Origin: Tanypteryx hageni | Lineage: Eukaryota > Arthropoda > Insecta > Odonata > Petaluridae | Direction of reading: 5' to 3' | Assembly (NCBI GenBank): GCA_028673005.1 | Contig: CM054113.1 | Location: forward strand, 39,002,117 to 39,066,116 | DNA length: 64,000 nucleotides | In this document: in pieces, positions 24,820 through 37,470 of the stretch | How the letters are laid out: every line of letters starts with the position of its first letter | Numbering within the stretch: position 1 is the stretch's first letter | Translations under genes and position numbers: made by a program | The notes under the pieces: generated by a model | Told to the model about the DNA's origin: nothing | Databases searched by the model: none | What the model saw: the letters and a program-made list of their open reading frames with translations, nothing else

Positions 24820-25480
24820 CGAGCTCTCATCCCTCCCTTCCTTCCCACCTTTATCATCCTTCTCTTTCTCATCCCCTTCTCCCGTCATCTCACCTTCCCC
24901 CGTCTCATCCCTCTCCCAGCATCCGATCTCACCCTCGCTTCGTCCGCCCGCCTCGCCATCCACTCCGCCTTTCCATCCCACTCTCTCGTCCCACCTTCCT
25001 GCCCCGCCCCAACTAATTTTCTCCTCATTTTCTCCCTAATCCCCTTTCCTCCATCCATCTCGTCTCACCTCACCATTCCGAATTCCTGCCGTCCCTCACA
25101 ACTTTCCCTTCTGCCCTCCCATCTCCCGTTCGCCCGTACTTTTTATCCGTCTTCTTCCGTCCGCCGCTCTCGTCCCGCCCTCCCATCTCACTCCATTTTG
25201 CCTCTCCCTTTGCACTCTCGGCACACCCTTCACATCTCCTCTTTCTATCATCTCACGCCCTCATCTCGTCCCCTTCATAAAATGCTACACTTGTCCTCTT
25301 TCCCTCATTATTCTCTTTCGTTCCTCCTCTCTCTTCGACTCTCCTTGCCTTCCGCCTCTTCATCTTTCGTCTCCTCCTCCCTCTCTATGATCTCCATTCC
25401 CTCTCCCTTCGCTTTCACCCTGGCTTCCCAACCTCCCTTTTTCCCCTCCTCCTCGAGCGGGTGTTTAGGAGGAACTTGGT
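24820..25480 (+). repeat. Non-tandem polypyrimidine-rich tract
   Basis: About 660 bp dominated by C and T on the + strand (ctcatccctcc, ttcctccctc and similar), without a fixed period. Proline/serine-rich frames across it are compositional. Confidence 0.8.
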
Positions 25481-27773
25481 AATGTAAATCTCGTTTTAAT
25501 GAAGACGTTTGTTTCCTTGTTCGTCCTTTCCCTCTTCACCGACCTCCCACACTCCCTTTCTTCCCCACCTTATGCCAACTCCTTACCTGCAACTCTATCT
25601 TTCCGACTTCCCTTCATAGCTTCCTTTATACCACCTCTCGTCAGTTAATTAACGTTAATGAAACGATGAAACAATATCGGTGTTGTATGAGGATTTTTTT
25701 ACTCCTTCGCCCCGTCCTTATAGTAATGTAGTTCCTTAAGTATCAAAATGGATTTGAAATTAATAGGGAATGGCGACTTGAGAATGGGAAGTTTTGGAAA
25801 TATCTTCGCAGGGGTTGCGTTAAAGTAATATTGTCAACCTCCTACTGTGTGGGTTATTTGCGTACATATTAATTTCTACCTTTGGGTTATTTGCGTAAAC
25901 ATTATAGGCCTACTCTCATAGCTGCTCCAGCCAGTCTTGGTTTTCCTTCGCAGCCGAACAAATTCGATTATTCAAGTTGTTTTTGCAGTTATTTAAGTAA
26001 TTTTTTCGTCTTGTACCCTAATACAATATTATATGTATTTGATCTGCCATGTTTTCCTCCAAACGTTGAGCTCTATTTTTGACATTTGAATTTGACAAAA
26101 TAACTAATGAACAGATTCTATGCGGACATATTTGCGTGCGTTCGGTCCTTTTTCGGAGGCATCTTCCAGGTTCTATCAATTTCCTCTGTTGCGGGCTTTT
26201 CTCCCAAGCTGCTCTGATGGATTTTTTTTCGAAGGCCCCGTCGTCCTTGGGTCTCCTCTTTGGTCTTTTGGGATACATTCGAGATTATTTCCGACTCCCA
26301 GCGTCGATCGTTTCCCCGTGTTATACGGTCGATCCATCGCCTTATGGAAATGATCGTCCGTTTTGTTATTTCGCAGACCTCCGTTTGTTTTTATTTTAAT
26401 CCAATCTTTCAAGTCTCTTCGTTGTTGCTCCTCCCGCTCTTTCACGTTGGAAAAGCTTTCTTTATTTGCGTTTCGCCTCCGTAAAATTTTACGGTCTTGG
26501 CTAGCTGATCGAATATACTTGTTTCGGGTCGAAGCGATATGTTACATAAAAAGTTCCTTTCGTATACCATCGCAGTCCATCCTATCTTCAAACCTTCCTC
26601 TCTCTCTCTCTCTCTCTCTCCTTCGCTTTCGTCTCTGTGATGAAATGGCCTAGATACGAATGTGAAAACATCGAGTTCCGCTTCATCGATTTCGCTTTTA
26701 TTGGTCCTGAATGTGTGCGCATGATTGAAGAGCAGAGAGTTGAAACTGATTACTTTCCCAAAATTTTGGATCGAAACTTTGCTGCTCTTCTTGTTGTTTT
26801 ATTAATATGTTTAGCGTCGTTACACACAGCCCGTCTCTGTCCGTTGCCGGGTGTAGATTCCTCATATTCTTTCAGTTTTCAGCAATACCTTACTCTTTTT
26901 CTCGCGAGCCTCATAAATTTCATGTTATCGCCGTCTTTGGATCTTCCTAATTCTTTGATGTCTCTCGTAATCTATTCGATTGCCTCAGACGTCTTAAGTT
27001 ACGTCAATAGTTGATCATTTCCTCTCGCGACGTGCCTGTCCGCTGCTATTTTAAGGTCCCGGCCCTTAGTTACATACTCGTGATTCTTTCCCTATCTAGT
27101 CTTCTCATTTTTACGGTCTCTTGGGGTAATCTCTTTCGATCTTCTTAGTTATCATTTTCTGGTTTGTTTGAAGGCCTTGGTTTACTCGAGCATTTTAATT
27201 TTTTTTTCCACGTCGAGGAATAACAGGTATAACACAGTGGTCACGTCTCCTTCCAAGAAGAAATTGCAGAACCCGATGTGAAGCCGACAAATTTGTAACT
27301 GTTCTTCGCGACTCGTGCATGATGCAACTCCCTACCGAGTCCAGAAGAATACAGACGTGTTTTTCTCCCTGGGTAATTGCTGTCGAGGAATGTTTGCCCC
27401 ATACCGTTAGCTTTTTGCGACCCCTCCGTTTGCTAGCGGCGCACTCTTTCATGTATCGATTGTGCGGGATTGCAGTACACGGCTAGCGTTTGAGCCAATG
27501 GATGGATTTCTCCCGAGAGCGGATCATCCTTTAACGAAATTTACATGAGGACATCTCAAACGTTGACTTGGTTCGATTCTTTGACTGCATTTACTTGATC
27601 TTAATATTCGAGTCTCGGTGCGATGCACTGCTACCTAAAAAAATCCGTTCCTTGGAAATCTTGCGTACAAGCGCGACGGTCTAACAGTCGGGCTGTTTAC
27701 CCCCGGTTTATTTTCCGTAGATATTTTAAGTAAGACCGTACTAGTACCGTATAAATCGTCAAAGTTATGTTCA
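25481..27773. other. Gene-free interval
   Basis: No gene recognised. A (CT)n microsatellite of about 26 bp lies at 26597-26622. Local duplication of 'tgggttatttgcgta' occurs at 25850 and 25884. CpG density is ordinary to high, as in the rest of the left half. Confidence 0.5.
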
Positions 27774-27775
27774 TA

Positions 27776-28341
27776 CAGATTTCCCTCTCTTTATGCGGGG
27801 GTTACGTACCAGGAAAGTGGCATAAAGCGAATTCGCATAAACAACCCATATTCACATATATAAGTTAGGGATACGATCCACAAGCAATCCTAACTACCCT
27901 CCAAGACGCTCTTTTTTCGCTCTATAACGACTTCTTATGCGCTAAATACAAAATTAAAACAATGAACACTATAATAGTGGAGGTTTCAAGTGCTGGAGGG
28001 TTGTCTTGGCCCAACCCAAGTTCCGCGGGCAAGGAGACAAAACTGCTCAAGTGTGCTCAAACAGTATCACACGAAATCTCCGTCTCATCTCCACTCTACA
28101 ATATCCACTCCACTCTCATCTCTTTTACTTTAGTACTAATACGCACAACATAAGAGACAATGAGAGACTGAGTGGTCGCCTTGTGGTGTAGTGGAGTACT
28201 TTATTTCATTTGTATTGCACCGGCCGCGTAACCGCATAAGAGTGAATCAAAGACGCATAAAAAGAAATTCCGGTAGCAATAAGTTTGTCGCATAATAGCG
28301 AATTAGCATAAAGCGAACCCGCATAAAGAGAGGGAAACCTG
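27776..28341. mobile_element. Non-autonomous pogo/Tigger-like MITE
   Basis: The 566-bp element is flanked by TA (27774-27775 and 28342-28343). The left terminus is CAGATTTCCCTCTCTTTATG; the right in reverse complement is CAGGTTTCCCTCTCTTTATG, and identity continues into GCGGG. Terminal repeats of this type, starting CAG and inserted at TA, are typical of pogo/Tigger members of the Tc1/mariner superfamily. No transposase is encoded. A second inner pair of 'cataaagcgaa' motifs lies at both ends. Confidence 0.85.
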
Positions 28342-28384
28342 TATTCTCAATGTTTGACGTCTGATAAAGATGTGTATATTGTTG

Positions 28385-28716
28385 ATATAAGGCAGTGGTG
28401 CCCAACCTACGGCCCGCGAAGGGTTTTTGTGCGGCCCGCGAAGCTAGGGCGAGAAAGCAATTCGGAAAATGTAACACATAATACATTTTTTGAAAAATAA
28501 AACTTTAAATTATGAAATGTTAGCCATGAAAACCTTATTTAGACTTGACTTTCACTTATATGGCACCTCAGAATAAGTATATAGAAAACTTCCGATTTAA
28601 ACTCGAATCAGGCCCGCCGAAGGATTTGCAACTTCCAACGCGGCCCGCCCGTCAAGGGATTCGCAACCACTGATGTGGCTCGCCATTACAAAAGTTTGTG
28701 CACCACTGATATAAGG
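28385..28716. mobile_element. Non-autonomous hAT (Buster-type) element with intact 8-bp TSD
   Basis: The element spans 28393-28708 (316 bp). The left end is CAGTGGTGCCCAACCT; the right in reverse complement is CAGTGGTGCACAAACT (14 of 16). The TSD atataagg is perfect at 28385-28392 and 28709-28716 and has the central TA of the Buster preference. GC-rich 'cggcccgcg' blocks lie near both ends. It sits only about 50 bp from the pogo-like MITE. Confidence 0.92.
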
Positions 28717-30855
28717 TGTTGATTATCTTACGGAACGATGGAGGCAATAAAGGTTGAAAATAAACGGCGTGAGTCAGTTTCTCACCCTAAGCGGAGATTT
28801 TGTAACCCGAGAAATTTTTTTTGGGGAGTGTTAACTCGTTGCCTCTCGATTTTAGTTATTATTTTTAATAGCACGTATATTTCTTAAACATCTGTGCAGT
28901 TCCTTATTTTCATTCGAGAACGAAATTCGAATAAATAAACGTCCGAGGAATTAGCCGAGTATATTTAACTATAAATCTCGAAAGTAATTGAGTCGTAAAA
29001 ATGTATTCATGTTAATTCTCTGGAATTTAATATAATAGATTGAGATTAGAAAATAATTAGCGAGTAAATTTGCATTGAGTTGAAACAAGCGGTATGTCTA
29101 TCGATTCAATTTTTTTTTCGGATTCGGGTCAGTTTTCGGCGTATTCGGAAAGTAATTAATTATTTGCCACGGCCAAAATGGACTTCATTATTTCCACTGT
29201 AAACCTATTCATGTGTTTTTTAAATCAACTTCCTGACTGCGATTTTGTTATGCCCTGCCAACTGACTGCCATGTTTTGCTTATGGGGATCAAGATGGAGC
29301 AATGGGATGGAAAGCGCGGAAGATTGATTTTTTTGGAATTCGGTAATTTTCCCTTTATTTGTACTCCGCAGCCCATCATCGCCCTTCATTTCCTTCTCTT
29401 ACCCTTTCCTACAGTTGCCTTTCTATTCCCATTAAGCCGCATTTTTCTTGCATATCGTTACTCGCGGAGCCTTTATGGTTGATTTAATGTCTAATAACGA
29501 GCAGAAGAAATTACCTCAGGTACATATTTGCCTTTAATGGAGCTTGTTTCATTTGAGTCACTGTTTAATTTAAATTTAAATTCTATAGAGGTGCATTGGA
29601 CGAGTGAGTTGGTTTCATTATTTTTATTGAATTTTATTTTAAACGTGATATTTTTCGATAAAACTCTTTAATTTTGTATATTTTTGAAAAATCCATTTGC
29701 CGTCCGTCTGATGTTTTGAGCCATTGATTTCCGAATCCCGCAATAGTGAACAGTAAATTATGAAAAATTCCCGTTGTTCTTTGAGGAGCCTTCTTCCCGA
29801 TATAATTCAGCACCTAAGCTACCGTTTATCTTACCTAGAAGTAATTTCAGTATCTATGTCAAACTTTCATTCTAGGGAATTTTTGCTTGGAGGAGGAACA
29901 CGCGACCGTTACGTTTTAGCAGTTTTTTATTTTTAACCAGTTTTGGGGATTTTGGTTTGACCCTTGTCATGGCTATCTTTAATCGATCTCCATTTAGATT
30001 TTTTAACGCAAAATCGTCGCAGATGTACATTATCTGCTGTTTCCGTAAACTTAATGCTTAACACCCTTTTGTTTCGAAAGCGATGTTTGTTGTATCCCTT
30101 TGTTTTTATTGCCAATCAACGCCATAGGATTTCTCGAATTTGATTACATCCATTGAGTTAATTCATCAAGCGTTTTCGAATGTAACCTTCAAAAAGTGTC
30201 GTCCCTACCGAATTCATTTTAGCCTTGGACGTCTCCTTTCGCGACACGCTTATTTAGGTTCTGTAATTTGCTATTAATCTGGGACTTGCGAAACATCGTT
30301 ATCTCTCTCCTCTCCAGGCAATCCATTCTCGTTCCCCATCCCCTCCACTTGTCATCTCTCTCTTGCGTGTATTGCTGTCAAGTGAGAGTCGGAGGTTTAC
30401 ACCCACTCTCATGCCTCTCGTTTTATAAACGAGTCACATCCCCTGGAGTTAAAGATGATTATATTTCCATTATCTTTTTTTTGATCGATTTAACAATTAG
30501 CTCGACGAATAAATTCTTTTAAAAGGACTCCCGAAGCAACGTGTGCGTAATTCGCATACCATATCGATAGTTATTTATCGTGTTGGTCAGCCTGTTTGAA
30601 ATGGTGTATATTTCTAGTTAAAACTCGACTAGTTAGACTCGAAAGTGGCTTTTTTCAGCCTATTTTCATTGTAAAATTAGACTAATTAGAATTATAAAGA
30701 TTAAATATAACAATTACGTAGAAAACGACTTCAGATGCATAGCAAAATATGGAATGTGAAGTTGCTTTGTTTTTTTAATTTATATTATTTAATTATTTTA
30801 TATTATTAAGCGAATAAAATTTAAAATACGAGAGAAATCGCCACTTTTGTGATTA
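28717..30855. other. Gene-free interval
   Basis: AT-rich sequence with no supported coding, RNA or bounded repeat feature. Confidence 0.5.
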
Positions 30856-32167
30856 CGGTTGAACCTCTAATCCAGAATTCTATGCTCCGGAAACATCCCT
30901 TGTTCGGAATGTTCGCGGAGTTTTTGCTAACCCGGAAAAGCATCCTTGGTCCGGAAATATGGTGTGGGTGGCGTTTCGATTTTCCCGTTCTCTGCGTTCC
31001 CAGAGCTTTAGAAAGAATTTAAAATTTTTAATAGTTCCAGAAAAATCTCCGTTTCATCTTCGCTCCCATTCGGATCGGATAAACCATACTGCTTGTATGA
31101 GAAACCTCTTACATAGATATATCCATATGATATCATTTAGTGCCTTTCCATGCTTTATTTAATCATCCTTGAGTGCGCAGTATTAGTACAGTCGTTTGCT
31201 CAATCTTTTAAGATCAGCGGATAACTTCAACAAAAATTTTCTAGTCACGGACAACATGCACTGTATTTATTCATTTCAAAATGTTAATATTGTAAAAATG
31301 AAATGTATCAAAATATTAGAATTTTCTTACGGAAAAAAGTTGTTATTTTTAGAAACCCTATGTAAAATCTGACATCAAATTTCACCAGCTATTTTGGTTT
31401 ATAAACATTTTGTCAAAGCTATTCTCATACTGTCATTCATATCTTTGTCCGTGATAATTGAACTGCAACTTGATTTAATAATTTTCATGCTGTAAAGGCC
31501 AGATTTGCGTAAATACATTGAAACAAAACACGAATTCAGTCCGAGAGATAGGTATATTAGAAGTGACATTTCTAAACAAGTATTGAAAAAAAAACATTTG
31601 GCAGCAACATTCGCAAGAGAGTTATCGAACTCATAGCTGAATAAAGAATAAGAGTAAGCACTTAAAAATCAAAAGGTTGGGAGAAGTACTTATCTCGGGT
31701 ATCTCTAATAACCACAACATGGTCATTAAAAACCAACACTAATCTCATAGACTTATTGTGGCTATTGGAGGAACCTGATATAAATAATTTTTTCAATCTT
31801 TTTATTTTTAATTGTTTATTCTTTAATTGCATTGGAATGCCTGTTCAAACTTTAATAATTTACATTTCTTAAAAAGTAGAACCTTATTTAAAAACACGAA
31901 ATTTGATTGGCTTCACCACTAACGTCATCGTCTTTGAAAGGGATTTGAAATGAATATCACCGAACATTTCATACAACTAAATCCATAACATCTCTGTTAC
32001 GAGTTGAAACTCGCCTAGCAGGAAACAGGTTTTTCGCGGGAAAAATGTAGCCCGCGAGCTATGGGCTGCACAGGCCTATATTATACCATAACCACTCATA
32101 GTTCGGGAAATACTATGGCCCGGGCCACCTCGAGTTCCAAGCTTTCCGGGTTAGAGAGGTTCAATTG
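30856..32167. mobile_element. Candidate pogo/Tigger-like element, degraded
   Basis: The left end 'CGGTTGAACCTCTAATCC' follows TA at 30854-30855. The right end in reverse complement is 'CAATTGAACCTCTCTAACCC' and is followed by CA, a likely decayed TA. Both continue with a CGGAA-type motif, as in Tigger-like elements. Within the right part, around 32035-32080, there is a GC-rich 'cccgcgagctatgggctgca' block that may be the end of a separate hAT-type insertion. No coding remnant was recognised. The length (1312 bp) includes later insertions. Confidence 0.55.
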
Positions 32168-35164
32168 CATATGCTTTATCTAAAAATTATGGGACTAGTT
32201 TTGTTTCAGTCATGCACAATTTAATTACTGATCTATCAAACCATCGTTATTGTGAGAGAATATGTAGAAATATTGCTAATATCTATTTATTCATTTATTA
32301 ATATTATTATTTTCCTGCTTAAGAGTTTAAACAATGATTAACTCGTTTGGTCACCTCATTAGTATCTCGGTGGTCTGGTTTACTCGATAAGCGCTCTCGG
32401 GTGGATTTAGCCATGTTGCCCTTTCCCTGAGGTTTGAGGTGAGGTTTGCTGCTTTGGTGGTGGAATCACCAAGGTGGTTCTCTGAGGGAAGGGGTTGGAC
32501 CCCGTATAGTTGGGCCGACCTCCAGTAAATCCCCTACAACGGGTTGCCTAACATGTACGGGGCTTTCCCTTGGTTCATCTTTCTCTCCCTTGGTGGATGG
32601 CGCATTCGCAAGAACCTCTCGTTAAAACTCTTATACAGCTTTAAAACTTCAGAGGAGCATAGAGGTCGCGTCCCTTTGGCATACAGTTGAGCTTCTATAA
32701 CTCCCTGGTATAATCACCGATGTTCGAGTTTAAACATCTCACAAGTAGGGTAATGAAGGAATATAAAGCATTAATTTTCCGCGAAATCATTTTCGATTAA
32801 CAATTTATTAACAAAAACGCAAACGAAGTTTATTTGGGCCCTGTAATGCTTCAAAGAGACAGCGGAGGCTTTTGTAAACCAATATTGCATATTTGAATTG
32901 ATCCACCTCAAATGATGCTCATATCGGGTTAAAGGAGATTCGAGATACAGAGGTTCAAATGTGATTTATTACCTCTTGTTGCTTTTCAACCTACCCATTT
33001 TATCAGCTACCAGCAGGTAGTGGAATTTTCCCCAACCTTCGCATTCTGCTGTTTGAAGGCGAACGAGGAAAATAGTGATTTTTTCAATTTCGCTCGCTTA
33101 AATATTTGATGTATCGTTCGCGCTAATTTGCGAGATTGTTGACGCAAACGGATTATGAATAATTCCGTCGAAAACAAAATGTGCGGCTTGTTTGAGGGAG
33201 ACTTTCGATTTTGTTTTGTCTGCGCGTGCTGACCTTTTCTAGATAGTTGTATTTTAGTATGCAAATTCACGATTTTGATATTCAGAATTCATTTATAGGG
33301 AATGCGTTTCCATGGTTACCCGGCAGTTCTTTCTTCTCAGCAGTTATTTATTTATTAGTCTCATTCTCTTTCATACGAGAAATGACGTCATTCTTAAAGT
33401 ATGCCTACTCGTAGCTATGATAACGATTAGTTCGTTGATGTTGTTCATAAAATTCCATTGTATTTTACAAATCTGTCATTCGATTGATTAACTTTATATT
33501 TTAACGATTCTGTCTTCTTGTCTGCCTTCCATGAGAATATTTCCTTCAACTTACGGTCGTCACATAATGACCATCTTGTTTCACCCTTTGCGTTAACCTC
33601 ACTCTTTTATTGTGTTCGTATTACCATAGGATCCAAGTTTTTAATTCGTGACCTGCATAGTACTAGTAGCACTATCTATCCAACAATCAATGTCTGGTGC
33701 TTTGATTGATTTTATGATATCTGGACGCCTGTGGCACCCATAAATAAAATTTATGGTTCTGAACGTTTTGCATCATATTTCATAAGCCTTTTCTCTCGTG
33801 TAGTTTAACTTATTATGCCAATATCACTCTGCTTAGTAAACATTTTCTACCTAACGTTTTCATTTTTTATTAAATGAGTCAATTTATTCAAAGTTGACTA
33901 TTTTTACATACGTAATCGTATGTAATACATATATCTGCCATTTACCTTGTATTCTAACTAACTTGTGGTGCCCCCTATTCATCTTTGGTACAGAAAAAGT
34001 CCATTATAACGAGAGTTTATAAAATTATAAAATATTCTCATTTTATCCGAAAATTTTATTATGCCCAATAAACCTTAAAAACTCGATTTAAAGAGAAATA
34101 GGCCTTATAACATATGCTCTCTATAATGACCTTTGTTTTTCTCTTAATTTCTAGTTTTTATTTTTACTCTGTACTTTATATATCTTTAGATCTCCTTATA
34201 TATCTTTCCCCCCTCTCTCTGATATTCAGTCGAATTGTTTACTCCCGCAGTCGACTTGCTTTCGGGTGATTGTGTAATCCACTTACCTGTTCATCTTGGA
34301 CCTAAGATTAACTTGGGAATTGGATTGATTGCGATCTTGTTTCCCGTTGCTTCGTTAGCAAATCTCGCTCATGCCGGTATTTTGATTTCGGAGATTACTA
34401 TGTAACGGCATGTGTCGCTTCTCGTCCCATTGTACTCCACGACACCCTCTTCAAGAATCCCTCGGCTTTTGTTTTGCAATCAACAGGTCCATGCCCGTCT
34501 TAAGGATTATGCCCGCACATTTTTTCGCGCTTTTTTCTGGAATTATTTCTGGTCCCATGGATGATTTTTTGCTTTGGCTCATTACATTTTTTCTTTCTAT
34601 TAGAACAAACACTAATTTATTTTAGACTAACGAATCAAAGTGGGATTGATCGGCCGTTGGTTTCAATTGCTCCCGATATTCCGGACGTAACTTATATTGG
34701 TCTGGCAGTGTCGAAATCGGTCTGCGTTTTCTCCTGTTAGGTTTTTGGATATGTTGACAATACGATCGAAGGATTCTCATCTCCAGAACAATGACGGGGA
34801 AATCCCACGTCTTGCGCTAAAAAATAAACACTCCCGATTCGATTCGAATTTTTTTCGCTCTGACGTTCTTCGCAAAATGCAGACGAAACGGACTCCATTG
34901 TTCCTTTGTTCGCCTCCGAATCCTCGCAAAGATGTCCGCTTCGCGCAACCTGGAACCGCTTCCTTCCTCGCCGACTTAAAAGAGGCGGGGGAAGGGGGGG
35001 TCCACCGCGTACCCACCACCGTTTTTTTTTGGTCGCCGCGGACTCACCCCGTCTCCCGCCGCGCGGCCTTTTCGACCACTTTCCGATAATCGACCCACGG
35101 GAAAACGCGCGTGCTTCGCTGCCCGTGAATGCCATAGTGGTTCGGTCGAGAGCCTCATTCTAGG
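32168..35164. other. Gene-free interval; CpG-dense at its right end
   Basis: No gene recognised. Positions 32390-32600 contain short palindromic segments of unknown origin. Positions 34830-35160 are rich in G+C and CpG, with several overlapping open frames on both strands, none with a family motif. This could be a promoter-like region or simply the edge of the satellite that follows. TGACGTCA is at 33383-33390. Confidence 0.4.
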
Positions 35165-35995
35165 CCTTCCTTCCCCCATCCCTCCCCTTGCTTCCCCCCT
35201 ATCCCTCCCCTTGCTTCCCCCATATCCCTCCCCTTGCTTCCCCCCTATCCCTCCCCTTGCTCCCCCCCTATCCCTCCCCTTGCTCCCCCCCTATCCCTCC
35301 CCTTGCTCCCCCCCTATCCCTCCCCTTGCTCCCCCCCTATCCCTCCCCTTGCTCCCCCCCTATCCCTCCCCTTGCTCCCCCCTATCCCTCCCCTTGCTCC
35401 CCCCCTATCCCTCCCCTTGCTCCCCCCTATCCCTCCCCTTGCTCCCCCCTATCCCTCCCCTTGCTCCCCCCTATCCCTCCCCTTGCTCTCCCCTATCCCT
35501 ACCCTTGCTCTCCCCTATCCCTACCCTTGCTCTCCCCTATCCCCCCTTGCTTCCCCCCTTGCTTCCCCCCTTGCTTCCCCCCTTGCTTCCCCCCTTGCTT
35601 CCCCCCTTGCTTCCCCCCTTGCTTCCCCCCTTGCTTCCCCCTTGTTTCCCCCCTTGCTTCCCCCCTTGCTTCCCCCCTATCCCTCCCCTTCCTTCCCCCT
35701 ATCCCTCCCCTTGCCTCCCCCCTATCCCTCCCCTTGCCTCCCCCCTATCCCTCCCCTTGCTCCCCCTATCCCTCCCCTTGCTCCCCCTATCCCTCCCCTT
35801 GCTCCCCCCTATCCCTCCCCTTGCTCTCCCCTATCCCTACCCTTGCTCTCCCCTATCCCTACCCTTGCTCTCCCTTATCCCCCCTTGCTCTCCCCTATCC
35901 CTCCCCTATCCCTCCCCTTGCTTCCCCCCTATCCCTCCCCTTGCTTCCCCTCCCCTTCCTTCCCCTCCCCCGTGGCCCTCCCTCTCGTCCTGCGG
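35165..35995 (+). repeat. 23-bp C-rich minisatellite with an internal 12-bp sub-array
   Basis: The unit is about 23 bp (ctatccctccccttgctccc plus ccc) with tcccc/acccc variants. The centre (about 35541-35670) switches to tandem ttgcttcccccc of 12 bp, about 11 copies, then returns to the 23-bp unit. The + strand has runs of C5-C7 and the - strand matching G runs, so i-motif/G-quadruplex formation is plausible. The 305- and 322-codon open frames across it are artefacts of the repeat. Confidence 0.95.
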
Positions 35996-36318
35996 AGAAT
36001 GAGAAAGAGAGAGAAGGGTTGGGGTGGAGGGGTGGGATCCTCGCGGGCACTGGAGAAGGAAAGGAGGGAGGGCTCTCTAACGATACACCCATTGGTGGAG
36101 AGTAGCGAAGAGAGAGGGAGGGATACTGATCGATATTCGAGGGATAGAGCGTTTGTTTTCGATTCGACGAATTTAGCGAGTCCGCTCTTTTTCGATTTTT
36201 GAGTTTTTTTCCTTTTCGATTTGCTTTTTTTTGCGTGTCCGTTTTCGTATTTTCGGTGTGCATGCACTCGTGATGGGGTGGAGATAGGCGGCGTCTTTCG
36301 CGCGTCGCGACGCGGCCT
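35996..36318. other. Gene-free transition zone
   Basis: GC-rich, purine-leaning flank of the minisatellite ending in 'cgcgtcgcgacgcgg' at 36299-36313. Immediately to its right CpG becomes rare. No gene signal. Confidence 0.5.
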
Positions 36319-37470
36319 TTAACATGGAAGAAGAAGAAGAATTCCTCTTTTTGCTATTTCTGCAATGACATCATCATAGAACACGGGTTTTTCAGAAAGT
36401 TCTTTGATGAGGGCTTTTTCGTTTGATAGAATTGTTAATTTAGAGACTCTTTCTTGATTTCTGGAATTCCTCACTAATGTTTTGATACGTTTGAGAGCTG
36501 AAAAACTCCATTCAGTTGAGGCACTGGTCGCAGGTATTGTCAATACTAATTCACATAATTTTGCCACTTGAGACTAAGCTTTGTTTAAACCGTTTTCTTT
36601 AATGAAATAATATAAATTGCTAACATTGTTTTTGATCAATATCTTCTATTTGATATATAACCGAAAGTTCAGAACCCAAAGTGGCTATGTTGAAATAATT
36701 TCCGTAACTGTTCTTAAGGGAGTCGAACGCATCTTGTTTAATTTTTTGCAGTGCGATTTGGGAAACACAAGAAATAAAATAATTCTGTATTGCACTAAAT
36801 ATGCTGCAAAACATTGTGGAATGTTCCAAATGGTGTCCCCAAGTTTCATCGTATTTAACAACCAATTTGACGAAGTCCACCTTTATTTACAGAGTCACTG
36901 GATCGTCATAACCACGAAAGCCAAGTTCATGCTCTCCCAAAAAACAAACAATATCATTAAGTCTTTTTAACATTTCCCTATTTTTCTTTACTGCTTTGCT
37001 ATGCTGGTGATGGGTAATTTCCAACTGCTTATCTAAAACATGTTCTATTAAAGTCCTTCCATGTTTTTTCTTGAAGAATTGACTGTACATGTTCTTTACT
37101 TATCGAATATCTCTTTATTACCTTATGAAGATTATTTAAATCAGAAAATCCCATTTTAGTCCAAACATTTTTTTCGTTCGAAAAAAGTAAGCATGGACAA
37201 CAAAATATTTTGCTTTGTTCTCCCATCCAGTCAACCATTCGACAATGTTATAAATATCTACGTTGAAATGTTTTTTGTATGATTTAATTTTTATATTTAA
37301 ATTTAGGCGTGGTTTTGACCTACCTGTTTGGATAATTTCAGTCTTTGCCTGAAAATTGTTCGACGAAAAACTTTTCATTAATAAATTACACACTGCACAA
37401 CATGAAACCTCACCAGAGCTGCTTGAAAGCACAACAGAAGCATTTGAGGCACTCAGTTCACTCAGGTTTG
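36319..37470 (-). pseudogene. hAT transposase relic (ZMYM/TTF-type zinc finger hAT), internally deleted
   Basis: Reading the minus strand from 37470, broken frames give an N-terminal region with QTGRSKPRLNLNIK and YNIVEWLTGWENKAKYF. After a frameshift come FCCPCLLFSNEKNVW and MGFSDLNNLHKVIKRYSISK, the TTF-type zinc-finger region. Next is KNREMLKRLNDIVCFLGEHE with LGFRGYDD, and finally ELVLTIPATSASTEWSFSAL with KRIKTLVRNS (36567-36400). This last part is the hAT C-terminal dimerisation domain, with its TSASTEWSFS signature. Most of the RNase-H-like catalytic core is missing, and there are frameshifts and stops. The terminal repeats were not found, and the left edge coincides with the compositional break at about 36.3 kb. 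Confidence 0.85.

Noticed and set aside
24240..25016. 258-codon open frame starting MSSNIMYFKPKQNYEV
   Set aside because: No family resemblance, the last third is translated polypyrimidine, and no promoter or splice evidence exists. Chance ORF most likely.
29276..31162. Short open frames as candidate host genes
   Set aside because: No conserved motif, opposite-strand overlap and no splice-site logic.
32390..32600. GC-richer palindromic stretch considered as a SINE head or tRNA
   Set aside because: The A-box resemblance is weak and no B box follows at the right distance.
5917..33390. Four TGACGTCA palindromes (5917, 8866, 10596, 33383) as CREB-type promoters
   Set aside because: More than expected by chance for an 8-mer in 36 kb, but no associated exons or core promoter motifs. 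One lies inside a repeat. Not enough to call regulatory sites.
35188..36202. Open frames of 263-322 codons through the C-rich minisatellite
   Set aside because: All three forward frames are open at once and encode only P/S/L repeats, a compositional artefact.
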